A stretch of DNA of 37,378 bases from Gammaproteobacteria bacterium (GTDB lineage: Bacteria > Pseudomonadota > Gammaproteobacteria > Natronospirales > JAJUFS01): assembly GCA_029263725.1 (NCBI GenBank), contig JAJUFS010000007.1:1-37378 (forward strand), given 5' to 3'. How positions within the stretch are numbered: position 1 is the stretch's first letter; each line of letters starts with the position of its first letter. The translations under genes and the position numbers were made by a program. The notes beneath the pieces are model-generated. The model ran no database searches. It was not told the origin of the DNA and saw only the letters and a program-made list of their open reading frames with translations. Below are positions 10,072 to 19,759 of the stretch, piece after piece.

Positions 10072-10096
10072 CCCTCCGCCGTGCGGGCGGAGGGTT
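10072..10096. terminator. Hairpin between convergent purF and DUF885 gene
   Basis: CCCTCCGCC-GTGCG-GGCGGAGGG perfect 9-bp stem, weak T tract. Confidence 0.55.
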
Positions 10097-10106
10097 CCTG
10101 CCTGTC

Positions 10107-11927
10107 TTACGTCCGTGCCTGCGCGTCCGCGATGTACTGGTTGACGATGTCCTCCAGCACCGCGAGCGGCATCGCGCCGTTCTGCAATACCACGCGGTGG
10201 AACTCGGGCAGCGAGAAGCGGTCTCCCAGCGCCTGTTTCGCGCGCTCGCGCAGTTCGACGATCTTCAGCTTGCCGATCATGTACGCGCAGGCCTGCCCTG
10301 GCATCACGATATAGCGTTCGATCTCCGCCACGACGTCCGTCTGCGGCATGCCGGTGTTCGCCGTCATGTAGTCGATGGCCTGCTCGCGAGTCCAGCGCTT
10401 GGCGTGTATGCCGGTATCCACGACCAGGCGCACGGCGCGGAACAGCTGTGCCTGCAGGTAGCCCAGCCGGTCGTAGGGATCCTCCTGGAAGCCGAGTTCC
10501 GCGGCGAGCTGTTCCGCATACAGTCCCCAGCCCTCGGTGTAGGCGCTGAACAGCGGCATGGTGCGGAACACTGGCAGGCCTTCGAGTTCGCCCTGGATGG
10601 CGATCTGGAAGTGATGGCCCGGCACCGCCTCGTGGTAGGTGAGCGTGCGCATGCCGAAGCGCGGAATCTCCTGCACGCTGCGCAGGTTGGCGTAGAAGAT
10701 GCCGGGCATGGAGCCGTCGCGCGCCGGCATGGTGTAGTAGGCGCCGGGCGCGGTCTTCTCCTTGAACTCCGGCACGCGGCGCACTTCGACGGGCGCCTTC
10801 GGGCGCAGGTCGAAGGCATCATCCAGGCCCGCGCTGACCTCGTCGATCAGGCGCTGGTAGTCGGCGAGAATCCGCTCGCGTCCTTCGTCGGTGTCGGGGT
10901 AAAGGAAGCGCTCTTCCTGCGACAGCGCCAGCACGCGCTCGCCCACGCTGCCCTCCGTGTAGCCTTCGGCTCGCAGGATCGCGTCCATTTCCGCCTGCAG
11001 TTTCTCGACCTCGCGCAGGCCGATGTCATGCACCTCGGACGGATCGAGTTCCGTGGTGGTCCAGTAACGCAGCATGTGGCGGTAGAACTCGTCGCCGTCC
11101 GGCAGCTTCCATACGCCGTCATCGCTGGTGGTCTTCGGCTGCAGTTCCTCGAGGTAGGCGATCAGGTTGCGGTACGCGGGGTAGACCGATTCGGCGATCT
11201 CCCGTTCGGCGCGCTCGAGCAGGCGCGCACGGTCCGCTTCATCGAGACCCTCGAGCTTGCCGAGCTTGTCCGCGAAGCTGGTGTAAAGCAGGTTTTCCTG
11301 CGGCGCCATGCCGATGAAGTTGCGGGTTTCGTTCAGCACGTGCTCGATCACGAAGGTCGGCGGCGTGATGCCCATCTCCTCGCGCAGGCGCAGGCTTTCG
11401 TCCAGCTGGCGAAAGGCCTCGTCGAACTTCGACAGGCGCGCGATGTAGTCCTCGGCCTCGCCCTCGTCATTGACCTGGTGCTGCTCCGCCATGAAATCCG
11501 GCAGCGAACTCTGCACCCCGAACAGCTGGTTGACCGGATAGTTGTGATAGAGCCAGCGCTCGCCGTTGACCGTGGTTTCCAGGAACCAGTCCAGGATGCG
11601 GGTGGAGAGCTGCTGCTGCGGTGTCTGCGAGTCGAGGTCGTAGCTGCGCAGCGTTTCCAGCGCATCCTTCGACAGTTGCAGCATCGCCTTGTCCTGCGCC
11701 GGCGACAGATCGGTGAGATCGTCGTTGTACCAGTCGGCCCAGGACGGCAGGATGCGCAGGGAGCTCAGCATCTCCGGGTTCTTCAGCGCATACTGGAGAA
11801 AGACGCGGTCGTAGAAATGATCGATGTTGAAGGGCCGGAACCAGATCAGGTTGGCCAGCCAGAAGACGCCGGCGGCAAGCAGCACCAGGATGGTGATGCC
11901 CGCGCCGCGCAGGATTCTCGATTTCAT
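10107..11927 (-). CDS. DUF885-family membrane-anchored putative metallohydrolase/peptidase
   Basis: N-terminal signal anchor (MKSRILRGAGITILVLLAAGVFWLANLIW); LTYHEAVPGHHFQIAIQ (HE..PGHH) motif; GWGLYAEQLAAELGF. Confidence 0.82.
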   Translation of the reverse strand: MKSRILRGAGITILVLLAAGVFWLANLIWFRPFNIDHFYDRVFLQYALKNPEMLSSLRILPSWADWYNDDLTDLSPAQDKAMLQLSKDALETLRSYDLDSQTPQQQLSTRILDWFLETTVNGERWLYHNYPVNQLFGVQSSLPDFMAEQHQVNDEGEAEDYIARLSKFDEAFRQLDESLRLREEMGITPPTFVIEHVLNETRNFIGMAPQENLLYTSFADKLGKLEGLDEADRARLLERAEREIAESVYPAYRNLIAYLEELQPKTTSDDGVWKLPDGDEFYRHMLRYWTTTELDPSEVHDIGLREVEKLQAEMDAILRAEGYTEGSVGERVLALSQEERFLYPDTDEGRERILADYQRLIDEVSAGLDDAFDLRPKAPVEVRRVPEFKEKTAPGAYYTMPARDGSMPGIFYANLRSVQEIPRFGMRTLTYHEAVPGHHFQIAIQGELEGLPVFRTMPLFSAYTEGWGLYAEQLAAELGFQEDPYDRLGYLQAQLFRAVRLVVDTGIHAKRWTREQAIDYMTANTGMPQTDVVAEIERYIVMPGQACAYMIGKLKIVELRERAKQALGDRFSLPEFHRVVLQNGAMPLAVLEDIVNQYIADAQART

Positions 11928-11962
11928 GTGGTGTTCCCCCAAGGGCTGATTGCGTGGAACGG

Positions 11963-13171
11963 ATGTTGCACCAAGCCAAAACCAAAGAACAGCTGCTGCG
12001 CTGGCTGGACCGGGCGTTGGCGGCGGTGGATGCCCGCGCGCGCGCCGCAGCTGCCTTGCGCAGGCTGGAAGGGGAATGCGCGGTGCTCGCGCTCGGCAAG
12101 GCAGCAGGTTCGATGGCGGCGGGCGCGGAGGTGGCGCTTGGTGACAGGATCCGAAGCGCGCTCGCCGTTTCGCCTTACCGCAGTGATTCGCCGGGCGCGC
12201 GCTGGCGGCTGATCGAAGGCGCGCATCCCTTGCCTGATGAACGCAGCCTGCACGCAGGAGAGGCGGTTCGCGATTGGCTGCAGGCGTTGCCGGCGGGACT
12301 GCCGCTGATCGTGCTGCTTTCCGGAGGGGCCTCCGCCAGCCTCGAGTTGCCGGTCGACGGCATGACGCTGGAGAAGTTGCGCGAACTCAATCGCTGGCTG
12401 CTCGGCAGCGGACTGGATATCGCCGCGATGAATGCGGTGCGCGCGCGCTTTTCGCAGCTCAAGCGTGGCGGTCTTGCGCGCCTTGCCGGCCGGCGGCGCA
12501 TTCATGTGCTTGCCACCTCCGATGTTCCCGGCGATCGCGTCGAGGACATCGGTTCCGGGCCGTGCTGGCCTGAGGCGCCACGCTGGCCGCAGGGCTTGCC
12601 GGCCTGGCTGAACGACTGGCATGAAACCTTGCCGCTGCCTGAGGCAATGACGCCGCCGGCGGAAATCTCGCATGCCATCATCGCGCGCAACTCGGATGCC
12701 CTGGAGGCAGTGGTGGATGCGGTCGAGGAAGACGGCGTCGCGCTTGCCGGCTGCGCGCGGCTGGAAGGCGATGCGGTGGCGGCGGCGAAGCGCATCGTTG
12801 CCGATATCGACGCCGGTCCGGCGGGGGTTCATCTCTGGGGCGGCGAGACGACGGTGACGCTGCCCGAGAATCCCGGGCGGGGAGGGCGCTGCCAGCACCT
12901 GGCACTGGCGGCAGCCATTGCCCTGGAAGGTCGCGAGGATGTCGCGCTGCTTGCCTTCGGCACCGATGGCATCGACGGCAGTACCGAGGATGCCGGCGCG
13001 GTCATTGACGGCCGCACGCTGGATGCAATCCGGGACGAAGGACTGGACGCGCTGCATTGCCTGGAGCGGGCGGACAGCAATACTGCGCTGCAGGCGGCTG
13101 GCGCGCTCGTTCACACGGGTGCAACCGGCACCAACGTGATGGATGTCGTCATCGGCTGGAAATTTCATTGA
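11963..13171 (+). CDS. Glycerate 2-kinase, DUF4147/MOFRL (TtuD/GckA-like)
   Basis: ALGKAAGSMA, LSGGASASLELP, SDVPGDRVEDIGSGP, AFGTDGIDGSTEDAGAVID motifs. Start could be GTG 11954 or ATG 11963. Confidence 0.85.
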   Translation: MLHQAKTKEQLLRWLDRALAAVDARARAAAALRRLEGECAVLALGKAAGSMAAGAEVALGDRIRSALAVSPYRSDSPGARWRLIEGAHPLPDERSLHAGEAVRDWLQALPAGLPLIVLLSGGASASLELPVDGMTLEKLRELNRWLLGSGLDIAAMNAVRARFSQLKRGGLARLAGRRRIHVLATSDVPGDRVEDIGSGPCWPEAPRWPQGLPAWLNDWHETLPLPEAMTPPAEISHAIIARNSDALEAVVDAVEEDGVALAGCARLEGDAVAAAKRIVADIDAGPAGVHLWGGETTVTLPENPGRGGRCQHLALAAAIALEGREDVALLAFGTDGIDGSTEDAGAVIDGRTLDAIRDEGLDALHCLERADSNTALQAAGALVHTGATGTNVMDVVIGWKFH

Positions 13172-13200
13172 CGGCGGCGGCCACGTATACTCCGCGCGCC

Positions 13201-13803
13201 ATGAACAACGACATTCGCGAGTTTCTTTCCGGCGCCACGCCTGCCGCTTGGGTCGAGGCCGCCGCCGCCAACCTGCCGCTCATTCTCGTGGACCACGCGC
13301 ATTGTGAGAAAAAGGCCGCGTCAACGGCGCTCAATCTCATGTTCCGTTATCCAGAGCGAACCACCCTGGTGCAGCGCATGTCGCGCCTGGCGCGCGAGGA
13401 GCTGCGGCACTTCGAGCAGGTGCTGAAGCTGATGGAAAGGCGCGGCATCGCCTTCGGGCACCTGTCCCCGGCACGTTATGCCGAGGGTCTGCGCCGTCAC
13501 ATGCGAAGCCGCGAACCGGAACGGCTGGTGGATATCCTTGTCGTCGGCGCCTTCATCGAGGCGCGTTCCTGCGAACGCTTCGAGGCGCTCGCGCCGGCGC
13601 TGGAGGATCGCGAAATAGCGTCGTTTTACCTCGGGCTGTGCGAATCCGAGTCGCGGCATTTCCGCGGCTATCTCGAGCTTGCCGAACAGGCGGCCGACGG
13701 CGACATCGGCGAACGGGTAGCGTTCTTCCGCGAGGTGGAAGCGACGCTGAATTCAAGCGCTGACGTGGAACTGCGTTTCCACAGCGGCCCGCCCGCCGCC
13801 TGA
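13201..13803 (+). CDS. miaE: tRNA-(ms2io6A) hydroxylase MiaE (ferritin-like di-iron)
   Basis: DHAHCEKKAASTALNLMFRYPE, SRLAREELRHFEQVLKLMERRGI, CESESRHFRGYLELA: E/ExxH di-iron ligand pattern. Confidence 0.88.
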   Translation: MNNDIREFLSGATPAAWVEAAAANLPLILVDHAHCEKKAASTALNLMFRYPERTTLVQRMSRLAREELRHFEQVLKLMERRGIAFGHLSPARYAEGLRRHMRSREPERLVDILVVGAFIEARSCERFEALAPALEDREIASFYLGLCESESRHFRGYLELAEQAADGDIGERVAFFREVEATLNSSADVELRFHSGPPAA

Positions 13804-14535
13804 TCAGCCCGGCAGCGGCAACTGCATCAGGCTCAGGCCTGCCGGTGTTGCTTCCAGCAGGCTGCCCTGTTCATACCAGTCGCCCAGCACCACGCGTTCG
13901 CGCACCTTGCCGTCGAGCTCGAACAGGTGCACGCCCGGCCGGTGCGTGTGGCCGTGGACGAGCAGGTCGACGTTGTGATCACGGAACGCCTTCGCGACGG
14001 CGGCAGCGTTCACGTCCATGATGTCCTCGGCGAGATCCGCCTGCGCGGCCTTGCTGCCTTGCCGCGCCTTTTCCGCGAACGCCTGGCGAGCGGCCAGCGG
14101 TTGAGAGAGGAACTGCCGCTGCCAGTCGGGATTGCGCACCATGGCGCGGAACTGCTGGTAGCCGATGTCGTCCGTGCACAGCGTGTCGCCATGCATCAGC
14201 AGGGCGCGCCGCCCGAAGATATCGACCACCGTGGGGTCATCCAGAAGGGTGAGTCCTGATCGTGCGGCGAATTCGCTGCCGCAAAGAAAGTCACGGTTGC
14301 CATGCATGAAGTAGCAGCGGGTGCCTGCCGCAGCAAAGGCGCGCAGGGCATCCTGCACTTTGCCGTGATGCGGATCGGGATCGTCATCGCCTATCCAGGC
14401 TTCGAACAGGTCGCCAAGAATGTAGAGCGCGCGCGCCTTTCCTGCGTGCGCCTGCAGGAACTCGAGGAAAAGGCGCGTGACCTCGGGCCGCGCCGGATCG
14501 AGATGCAGATCGGAAATGAACAGCAGCGAGCTCAC
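13804..14535 (-). CDS. lpxH: UDP-2,3-diacylglucosamine diphosphatase
   Basis: [23 protein letters not shown]...[13 protein letters not shown]...MHGNRDFL...[10 protein letters not shown] calcineurin-like motifs. Confidence 0.94.
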   Translation of the reverse strand: MSSLLFISDLHLDPARPEVTRLFLEFLQAHAGKARALYILGDLFEAWIGDDDPDPHHGKVQDALRAFAAAGTRCYFMHGNRDFLCGSEFAARSGLTLLDDPTVVDIFGRRALLMHGDTLCTDDIGYQQFRAMVRNPDWQRQFLSQPLAARQAFAEKARQGSKAAQADLAEDIMDVNAAAVAKAFRDHNVDLLVHGHTHRPGVHLFELDGKVRERVVLGDWYEQGSLLEATPAGLSLMQLPLPG

Positions 14536-15152
14536 TTTGCCTTACCCGCGACCGGGGCTTCGGCAGGCAGGGCCTCGAGCACGCTCGCCTTGCGGATTTC
14601 CACCGGGCGGAAGGGAACGTCGCTCGTGAAGGGGCCCGCCGGACCGGTGGGGATCTGGGCGATGGCGTCGACCACTTCCATGCCCTTCACCACCTTGCCA
14701 AAGACTGCGTAGCCCCAGCGGTAATCGGTGCCGTTGAGACGGGAGTTGTCGACCAGGTTGATGAAGAACTGCGCGCGCGCCGAATGCGGGTCGTTGGTGC
14801 GCGCCATGGCAATGGTGCCGCGAAGATTCGCCAGGCCATTGCGGGATTCGTTCTGGATGGGTTCGCGCGACGGCGTCTTCTCGGAGAGATCGCGCCGGTA
14901 ACCGCCGCCCTGGGCCATGAAGCCGGGAATCACGCGGTGAAAGATCGTGCCGTCGTAATGGCCTTCCTTCACGTACTCGACGAAGTTCGCCACGGTTATC
15001 GGCGCCTTCACGGGATCGAGTTCGAGAAAGATGTCGCCATCGCTGGTCTCGAGCTTGACGTAGACCGGCGCGGCGGTCGCTTCCGGTTCCGAGGCGTTCG
15101 CGAATCCGCCAAGGGCAAGCAGGGCAGTCAGCATCAACGGCAGCAGTCGCAT
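14532..15152 (-). CDS. Cyclophilin-type peptidyl-prolyl isomerase with signal peptide (PpiA/B family)
   Basis: [20 protein letters not shown] signal; [45 protein letters not shown]; overlaps lpxH by 4 nt. Confidence 0.92.
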   Translation of the reverse strand: MRLLPLMLTALLALGGFANASEPEATAAPVYVKLETSDGDIFLELDPVKAPITVANFVEYVKEGHYDGTIFHRVIPGFMAQGGGYRRDLSEKTPSREPIQNESRNGLANLRGTIAMARTNDPHSARAQFFINLVDNSRLNGTDYRWGYAVFGKVVKGMEVVDAIAQIPTGPAGPFTSDVPFRPVEIRKASVLEALPAEAPVAGKAK

Positions 15153-15251
15153 CTTTATTTGTCTCCCTGTCGAGTGTCCGCGCATCATAGCGGCTGGCCT
15201 TCGCCGCGCAAACCGCCGCTGTCAGGGCGCGCTCTGGTAAGATTCCGCGCC

Positions 15252-16676
15252 ATGAGTGAACTGCCTCCCGTCACCCGTTTTGCCCCTTCGCCCACCGGCC
15301 GCCTGCACGTCGGCAACGCGCGTACTGCGCTGTTCAACTGGCTGCTGGCGCGGCACGCGCAGGGCCGCATGATCATCCGCATCGAGGACACGGATCGCGA
15401 ACGCTCGCGTCCCGAGCACGAGCAGGCAATGCTCCAGGATCTGCGCTGGTTCGGGCTGGACTGGGATGAAGGGCCGGATCGTGGCGGAGCGCATGCGCCG
15501 TACCGGCAGTCCGAGCGCGCGGAAGTCTACGCGCGCCATTTCCAGGAACTGACGGAGCGCGGGCTCGCCTATCCGTGCTTCTGTTCGCCGCAGGCATTGG
15601 CGCTGTCGCGCAAGGCACAGCTCGCCGCCGGCAAGCCGCCGCGTTATGACGGCAGCTGCGCGCGCCTGTCACGCGAGGACGCGGCGCGCCGCATTGCCGC
15701 GGGCGAGATGCCGACGCTGCGCTTCCGCGTGCCGGAGGACGCGGTCATCGAGTTCGAGGACATGGTCTTCGGCCGGCAGGTTTTCCGTGGCGCCGAGATC
15801 GGCGATTTCATCATTCGTCGCGCCGATGGCACGCCGTCATTCTTCTTTTCCAACGCGGTCGATGACGCGCTGATGGGCGTGACCCATGCCTTCCGCGGCG
15901 AGGACCATCTCGCGAACACGCCGCGGCAGATCATGCTGCTCGAGGCACTGGGGCTGCGCGTGCCGCGCTATGGCCACTTCCCGCTGGTCAAGGACAGCGA
16001 TGGCGGGCCGCTGTCCAAGCGCCTTGGCAGCCTTGGCCTTGCCGACCTGCGCGCGCAGGGTTACCTGCCGCTCGCGATCGCCAATTACCTTGCCCGTCTT
16101 GGCCACAGCTTCGCCGAGGAGCGCTTCCGCGACATGCGCGAGCTTGCCGAGGATTTCGACGCTGCGCGCTTCGGCCGCGCACCGGCGAAATACGATGCCG
16201 CGCAGCTGCTGCATTGGCAGAAGGAAGCCGTTGGCCGGCTTTCGGATGAAGCCTTCGATGAATGGCTGGCGGAACACCTGCAGGCTTATGCAGGCATCGC
16301 ACCCGAACGCCGATGCGAGTTCGTCGCCGCCATCCGGGACAATGTCGTGCTGCCGCAAGATGCGGCAGCGTGGATGAACGCGCTGCTGGAAGACGCGCTC
16401 GATCTCGAGGCGTACCGCGACGAGTTGCGTGCGGCCGGCGCGTCGTTCTTTGATGCCGCACGCGAGGCGGTCGCGACAGCGGAGGATTTCTCCGCATTTG
16501 CGCGCGCCGTTGCCGCTGCCACCGGCGCGAAGGGCAAGGCGCTGTACCTGCCGCTGCGGCTGGCCTTCAGCGGCATGCCGCATGGCCCGGAGATGGCGCG
16601 TTTGTGGCAGCTGCTTGGCAAGGAAAGAATCGAACGGCGCCTGGCAAGGGCGGCGCAACTGGCGGAACGGCAATGA
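15252..16676 (+). CDS. gltX: Glutamyl-tRNA synthetase, resembles GluRS2-type
   Basis: [27 protein letters not shown]; Zn motif CFC...RYDGSC; KMSKS region [11 protein letters not shown]. Real start ATG at 15252, not 14784. Confidence 0.93.
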   Translation: MSELPPVTRFAPSPTGRLHVGNARTALFNWLLARHAQGRMIIRIEDTDRERSRPEHEQAMLQDLRWFGLDWDEGPDRGGAHAPYRQSERAEVYARHFQELTERGLAYPCFCSPQALALSRKAQLAAGKPPRYDGSCARLSREDAARRIAAGEMPTLRFRVPEDAVIEFEDMVFGRQVFRGAEIGDFIIRRADGTPSFFFSNAVDDALMGVTHAFRGEDHLANTPRQIMLLEALGLRVPRYGHFPLVKDSDGGPLSKRLGSLGLADLRAQGYLPLAIANYLARLGHSFAEERFRDMRELAEDFDAARFGRAPAKYDAAQLLHWQKEAVGRLSDEAFDEWLAEHLQAYAGIAPERRCEFVAAIRDNVVLPQDAAAWMNALLEDALDLEAYRDELRAAGASFFDAAREAVATAEDFSAFARAVAAATGAKGKALYLPLRLAFSGMPHGPEMARLWQLLGKERIERRLARAAQLAERQ

Positions 16677-18034
16677 CCCTCAGAATCTACAACTCGATCA
16701 CGCGTGAAAAGGAAACCTTCCAGCCTCTCGAGCCGCCGAAGGTGCGCATGTATGTCTGCGGCGTGACCGTCTACGACTACTGCCACATCGGTCACGCGCG
16801 CTGCTACACGGTGTTCGACCTGCTGGTGCGTTACCTGCGTCATCGCGGCTTCGAGGTCGAATACATCCGCAACATCACCGACATCGACGACAAGATCATC
16901 CGCCGCGCCGCCGAGAACGGCGAAAGCATAGAGGCATTGAGCGAGCGTTTCATCGCCGCCATGCACGAGGACTTCGATGCGCTCGGCATCCTGCGCCCGG
17001 ATCACGAGCCGCGTGCGACCGGTCACATGCCGGAAATGATCGCGATGATCGAGACGCTGATCGCCAGGGGCCTCGCGTATCCCGCCGCCAACGGCGACGT
17101 CTATTACCGCGTGGCGGGATTCGAGGGCTACGGCAGGCTGTCGGGCAAGCGTCTCGAGGACCTGCGCGCCGGCGCGCGCGTCGAGATCGGCGAAGCGAAG
17201 CAGGATCCGCTGGATTTCGTGCTGTGGAAGGCGTCCAAGCCCGGCGAGCCGAGCTGGGATTCGCCCTGGGGCCCGGGTCGGCCCGGCTGGCACATCGAAT
17301 GCTCGGCGATGTCCACCAAGTGGCTGGGCACGCATTTCGACATCCACGGCGGCGGCATGGATCTCAAGTTCCCGCACCACGAGAACGAGATCGCGCAGAG
17401 CTGCGGCGCCACGGGCGATGCCTTCGTGAAGTACTGGCTGCACAACGGCTTCGTCACCGTGGATGAAGAGAAGATGTCCAAGTCGCTGGGCAACTTCTTC
17501 ACCATCCGCGAGGTGCTGAAGCACTACCGGCCCGAGGTGCTGCGCTATTTCCTGCTCGCCAGTCACTACCGCAGCCCGCTCAATTATTCCGACGACAATC
17601 TCGACAAGGCGGCAGGCGCGCTGGAGCGCATGTACCTCGCCTTGCGAGGCCCTGTCGTCGAGGGTGCTGAAAGCGAGTTCAGCGCGCGCTTCCTGGAAGC
17701 ACTGGATGACGATCTCAATACACCACAGGCCTTCGCGGTGCTGTTCGATCTCGTGCATGCCATCAATACCGCGGGCGACGAGCAGCGCAGGCAGGCGTTG
17801 CGCGGCGAGCTCAGGCGGCTGGGCGAGATTCTTGGACTGTTGCAGCAGGATCCGCAGGCTTACCTGCAGGGCGAGTCGGGTGACGCCGCGGCCATCGAGC
17901 AGCGCATCGCGGCGCGCAATGCCGCGCGCAAGGCGCGCAACTTCGCGGAAGCCGATCGCATCCGCGATGAGCTCCTGGCCGAAGGGATCATTCTAGAGGA
18001 TGGACCGCAGGGCACGACCTGGCGGCGCGAGTGA
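16673..18034 (+). CDS. cysS: Cysteinyl-tRNA synthetase
   Basis: [45 protein letters not shown]-type motif; [15 protein letters not shown] overlap with gltX stop. Confidence 0.97.
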   Translation: MTLRIYNSITREKETFQPLEPPKVRMYVCGVTVYDYCHIGHARCYTVFDLLVRYLRHRGFEVEYIRNITDIDDKIIRRAAENGESIEALSERFIAAMHEDFDALGILRPDHEPRATGHMPEMIAMIETLIARGLAYPAANGDVYYRVAGFEGYGRLSGKRLEDLRAGARVEIGEAKQDPLDFVLWKASKPGEPSWDSPWGPGRPGWHIECSAMSTKWLGTHFDIHGGGMDLKFPHHENEIAQSCGATGDAFVKYWLHNGFVTVDEEKMSKSLGNFFTIREVLKHYRPEVLRYFLLASHYRSPLNYSDDNLDKAAGALERMYLALRGPVVEGAESEFSARFLEALDDDLNTPQAFAVLFDLVHAINTAGDEQRRQALRGELRRLGEILGLLQQDPQAYLQGESGDAAAIEQRIAARNAARKARNFAEADRIRDELLAEGIILEDGPQGTTWRRE

Positions 18035-18895
18035 TCACTCGCGCTCGGCGTGCTCGCGGGCGGCGTTGAGCGTATTCAGCAGCAGCATGGCGCGGGTCAT
18101 CGGTCCGACCCCGCCCGGCACCGGCGTGATCCACGCGGCCCGTTCGCAGGCCTTCTCGAACTCGATGTCACCCACCAGCGTGCCGTCCGCCTGGCGGTTG
18201 ATGCCGACATCGACGACCGTGGAGCCCGGCTTGATCCACTCGCCCTTCACCAGCCCCGGCTTGCCCACGCCCACGACCAGGATGTCGGCGCGCGAGACAT
18301 GTTCCTCGAGGTCATGGGTGAAGCGGTGGCAGATCGTCACGGTGGCGCCGGCGAGCAGCAGCTCCAGCGCCATCGGCCGGCCGACGATGTTCGAGGCGCC
18401 GACCACGACCGCGTGCCGCCCCTTGAAGGTTTCACCGATGGATTCCAGCAGCCGGATCACGCCGAACGGCGTGCAGGGGCGCAGCTTCGGAATGCGCTGC
18501 GCCAGCCGGCCGACGTTGTAGGGATGGAAACCGTCCACGTCCTTGTCCGGGCGGATGCGCTCCAGTACCGGGACGCTGTCGATATGCTGCGGCAGCGGCA
18601 GCTGCACCAGGATGCCGTCGACTTCCGGGTCGGCGTTCAGCCGGTCGATCAGTGCGTGCAGCTCGGCCTGGGTGATCGAGGCGGGCAGGTCATGGGCAAA
18701 GGAGGTGATGCCCACTTCCTTGCAGTCGCGGCGCTTGTGGCTGACGTAGATTTCCGAGGCCGGGTCGTCGCCGACCAGCACCACCGCCAGTCCCGGCGCG
18801 CGGAAGCCGTGCCGGCTCCGGTCCTCGATCGCCTCGCGGACGCCCTTGCGGATGGAGCTTGCCAGCGCCTTGCCATCGATCAGTTTCGCAGTCAT
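18035..18895 (-). CDS. folD: Bifunctional methylenetetrahydrofolate dehydrogenase/cyclohydrolase
   Basis: [85 protein letters not shown]. Confidence 0.97.
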   Translation of the reverse strand: MTAKLIDGKALASSIRKGVREAIEDRSRHGFRAPGLAVVLVGDDPASEIYVSHKRRDCKEVGITSFAHDLPASITQAELHALIDRLNADPEVDGILVQLPLPQHIDSVPVLERIRPDKDVDGFHPYNVGRLAQRIPKLRPCTPFGVIRLLESIGETFKGRHAVVVGASNIVGRPMALELLLAGATVTICHRFTHDLEEHVSRADILVVGVGKPGLVKGEWIKPGSTVVDVGINRQADGTLVGDIEFEKACERAAWITPVPGGVGPMTRAMLLLNTLNAAREHAERE

Positions 18896-18972
18896 CGGTC
18901 TATCCTTGCTGCTGCGCGAAGGGAAGCGCGGGATTTTCGCATGTGAAATCGATCACTCTCAAGGATGTTGCG

Positions 18973-19001
18973 TTGACCGTCCCATGCGGCGCTCGTATCA
19001 T
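18973..19001 (+). promoter_or_regulatory. Sigma70-like promoter for tRNA cluster with GC-rich discriminator
   Basis: TTGACC-17 nt-TATCAT followed by CCCCCGC, 13 nt before tRNA-Pro. Confidence 0.7.
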
Positions 19002-19014
19002 CCCCCGCTCTGAG

Positions 19015-19091
19015 CGGGGCATAGCGCAGTCTGGTAGCGCATCTGCTTTGGGAGCAGAGGGTCGGGGGTTCGAATCCCTCTGCCCCGACCA
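19015..19091 (+). tRNA. tRNA-Pro(TGG), CCA encoded
   Basis: Acceptor CGGGGCA/TGCCCCG; anticodon arm TCTGC-TTTGGGA-GCAGA; T-arm GGGGGTTCGAATCCCTC. Confidence 0.97.
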
Positions 19092-19127
19092 GTTTCCTGC
19101 CGCGTCAAGGCACAGGGGTCCGGGTTG

Positions 19128-19204
19128 GCGCCCGTAGCTCAATTGGATAGAGCACCGGCCTTCTAAGCCGGGGGTTGCAGGTTCGATCCCTGCCGGGCGC
19201 GCCA
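19128..19204 (+). tRNA. tRNA-Arg(TCT), CCA encoded
   Basis: Acceptor GCGCCCG/CGGGCGC; anticodon arm CCGGC-CTTCTAA-GCCGG; T-arm TGCAGGTTCGATCCCTGC. Confidence 0.97.
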
Positions 19205-19227
19205 GTCATGTTTCCTCGCCGTTCGTG

Positions 19228-19256
19228 TTGACGCTAAGGGGGTCGCGTGGTCTAAT
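19228..19256 (+). promoter_or_regulatory. Candidate second promoter inside tRNA cluster
   Basis: TTGACG-17 nt-TCTAAT, then GC-rich CGCGCC discriminator. Confidence 0.5.
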
Positions 19257-19272
19257 ACCGCGCCTCGCGAGG

Positions 19273-19299
19273 GGTCAGATCGAATCCCGCCGGGCGCCA
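19273..19299 (+). pseudogene. tRNA 3'-half remnant (T-arm/acceptor-like, CCA-like end)
   Basis: GGTCAGATCGAATCCCGCCGGGCGCCA resembles tRNA-Arg 3' end GGTTCGATCCCTGCCGGGCGCGCCA; no matching 5' half nearby. Confidence 0.5.
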
Positions 19300-19326
19300 C
19301 CCTCGGGTGCGCTGGAGTCTGCCCAT

Positions 19327-19403
19327 GGTGGGCGTAGCTCAGATGGTAGAGCCCCGGATTGTGATTCCGGTTGTCGTGGGTTCGAGTCCCATCGTCCACC
19401 CCA
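19327..19403 (+). tRNA. tRNA-His(GTG), with encoded G-1 and CCA
   Basis: GGTGGGCG...CGTCCACCCCA; anticodon arm CCGGA-TTGTGAT-TCCGG. Confidence 0.96.
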
Positions 19404-19453
19404 TATTCGCCATGTTTGGCGGGGACCGGCGCCGCCGGTTCCAGCGGTTCAGC

Positions 19454-19529
<76 letters not shown>

Positions 19530-19536
19530 ATTCGAA

Positions 19537-19560
19537 CGCCCGGCCTGCGCCGGGCGTTTT
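19537..19560 (+). terminator. Rho-independent terminator after tRNA-Lys
   Basis: CGCCCGGC-CTGC-GCCGGGCG-TTTT. Confidence 0.8.
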
Positions 19561-19590
19561 GCGTTTCGGACCGGAGGCGGGTTGGCTGTC

Positions 19591-19599
19591 TGCTAGAAT
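19591..19599 (+). promoter_or_regulatory. Extended -10 promoter element for tRNA-Leu/tig
   Basis: CTGCTAGAATC: TGC-TAGAAT, no good -35 at 17 nt. Confidence 0.45.
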
Positions 19600-19616
19600 C
19601 GCGTGATTCGTCAGTC

Positions 19617-19701
19617 GCGAAAGTGGCGGAACTGGTAGACGCGCTGGATTTAGGTTCCAGTGGGGCAACCCGTGAGAGTTCGAGTCTCTCCTTTCGCACC
19701 A
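19617..19701 (+). tRNA. tRNA-Leu(TAG), CCA encoded
   Basis: GCGAAAG...CTTTCGC; anticodon arm CTGGA-TTTAGGT-TCCAG; long variable arm TGGGGCAACCCG. Confidence 0.97.
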
Positions 19702-19759
19702 TATTCAACAACTTGCCGCTGCTGCGGTGTTCATTCGAGTCGTTCGAGGAGTTCTCAAG

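Noticed and set aside
9303-12212. 969-aa plus-strand ORF across purF end, DUF885 antisense and glycerate kinase start
   Set aside because: Crosses three well-supported genes and a terminator in the wrong frame or strand; spurious
14784-15251. N-terminal extension of gltX in the 630-aa ORF
   Set aside because: Antisense to the cyclophilin gene; GluRS homology begins at ATG 15252
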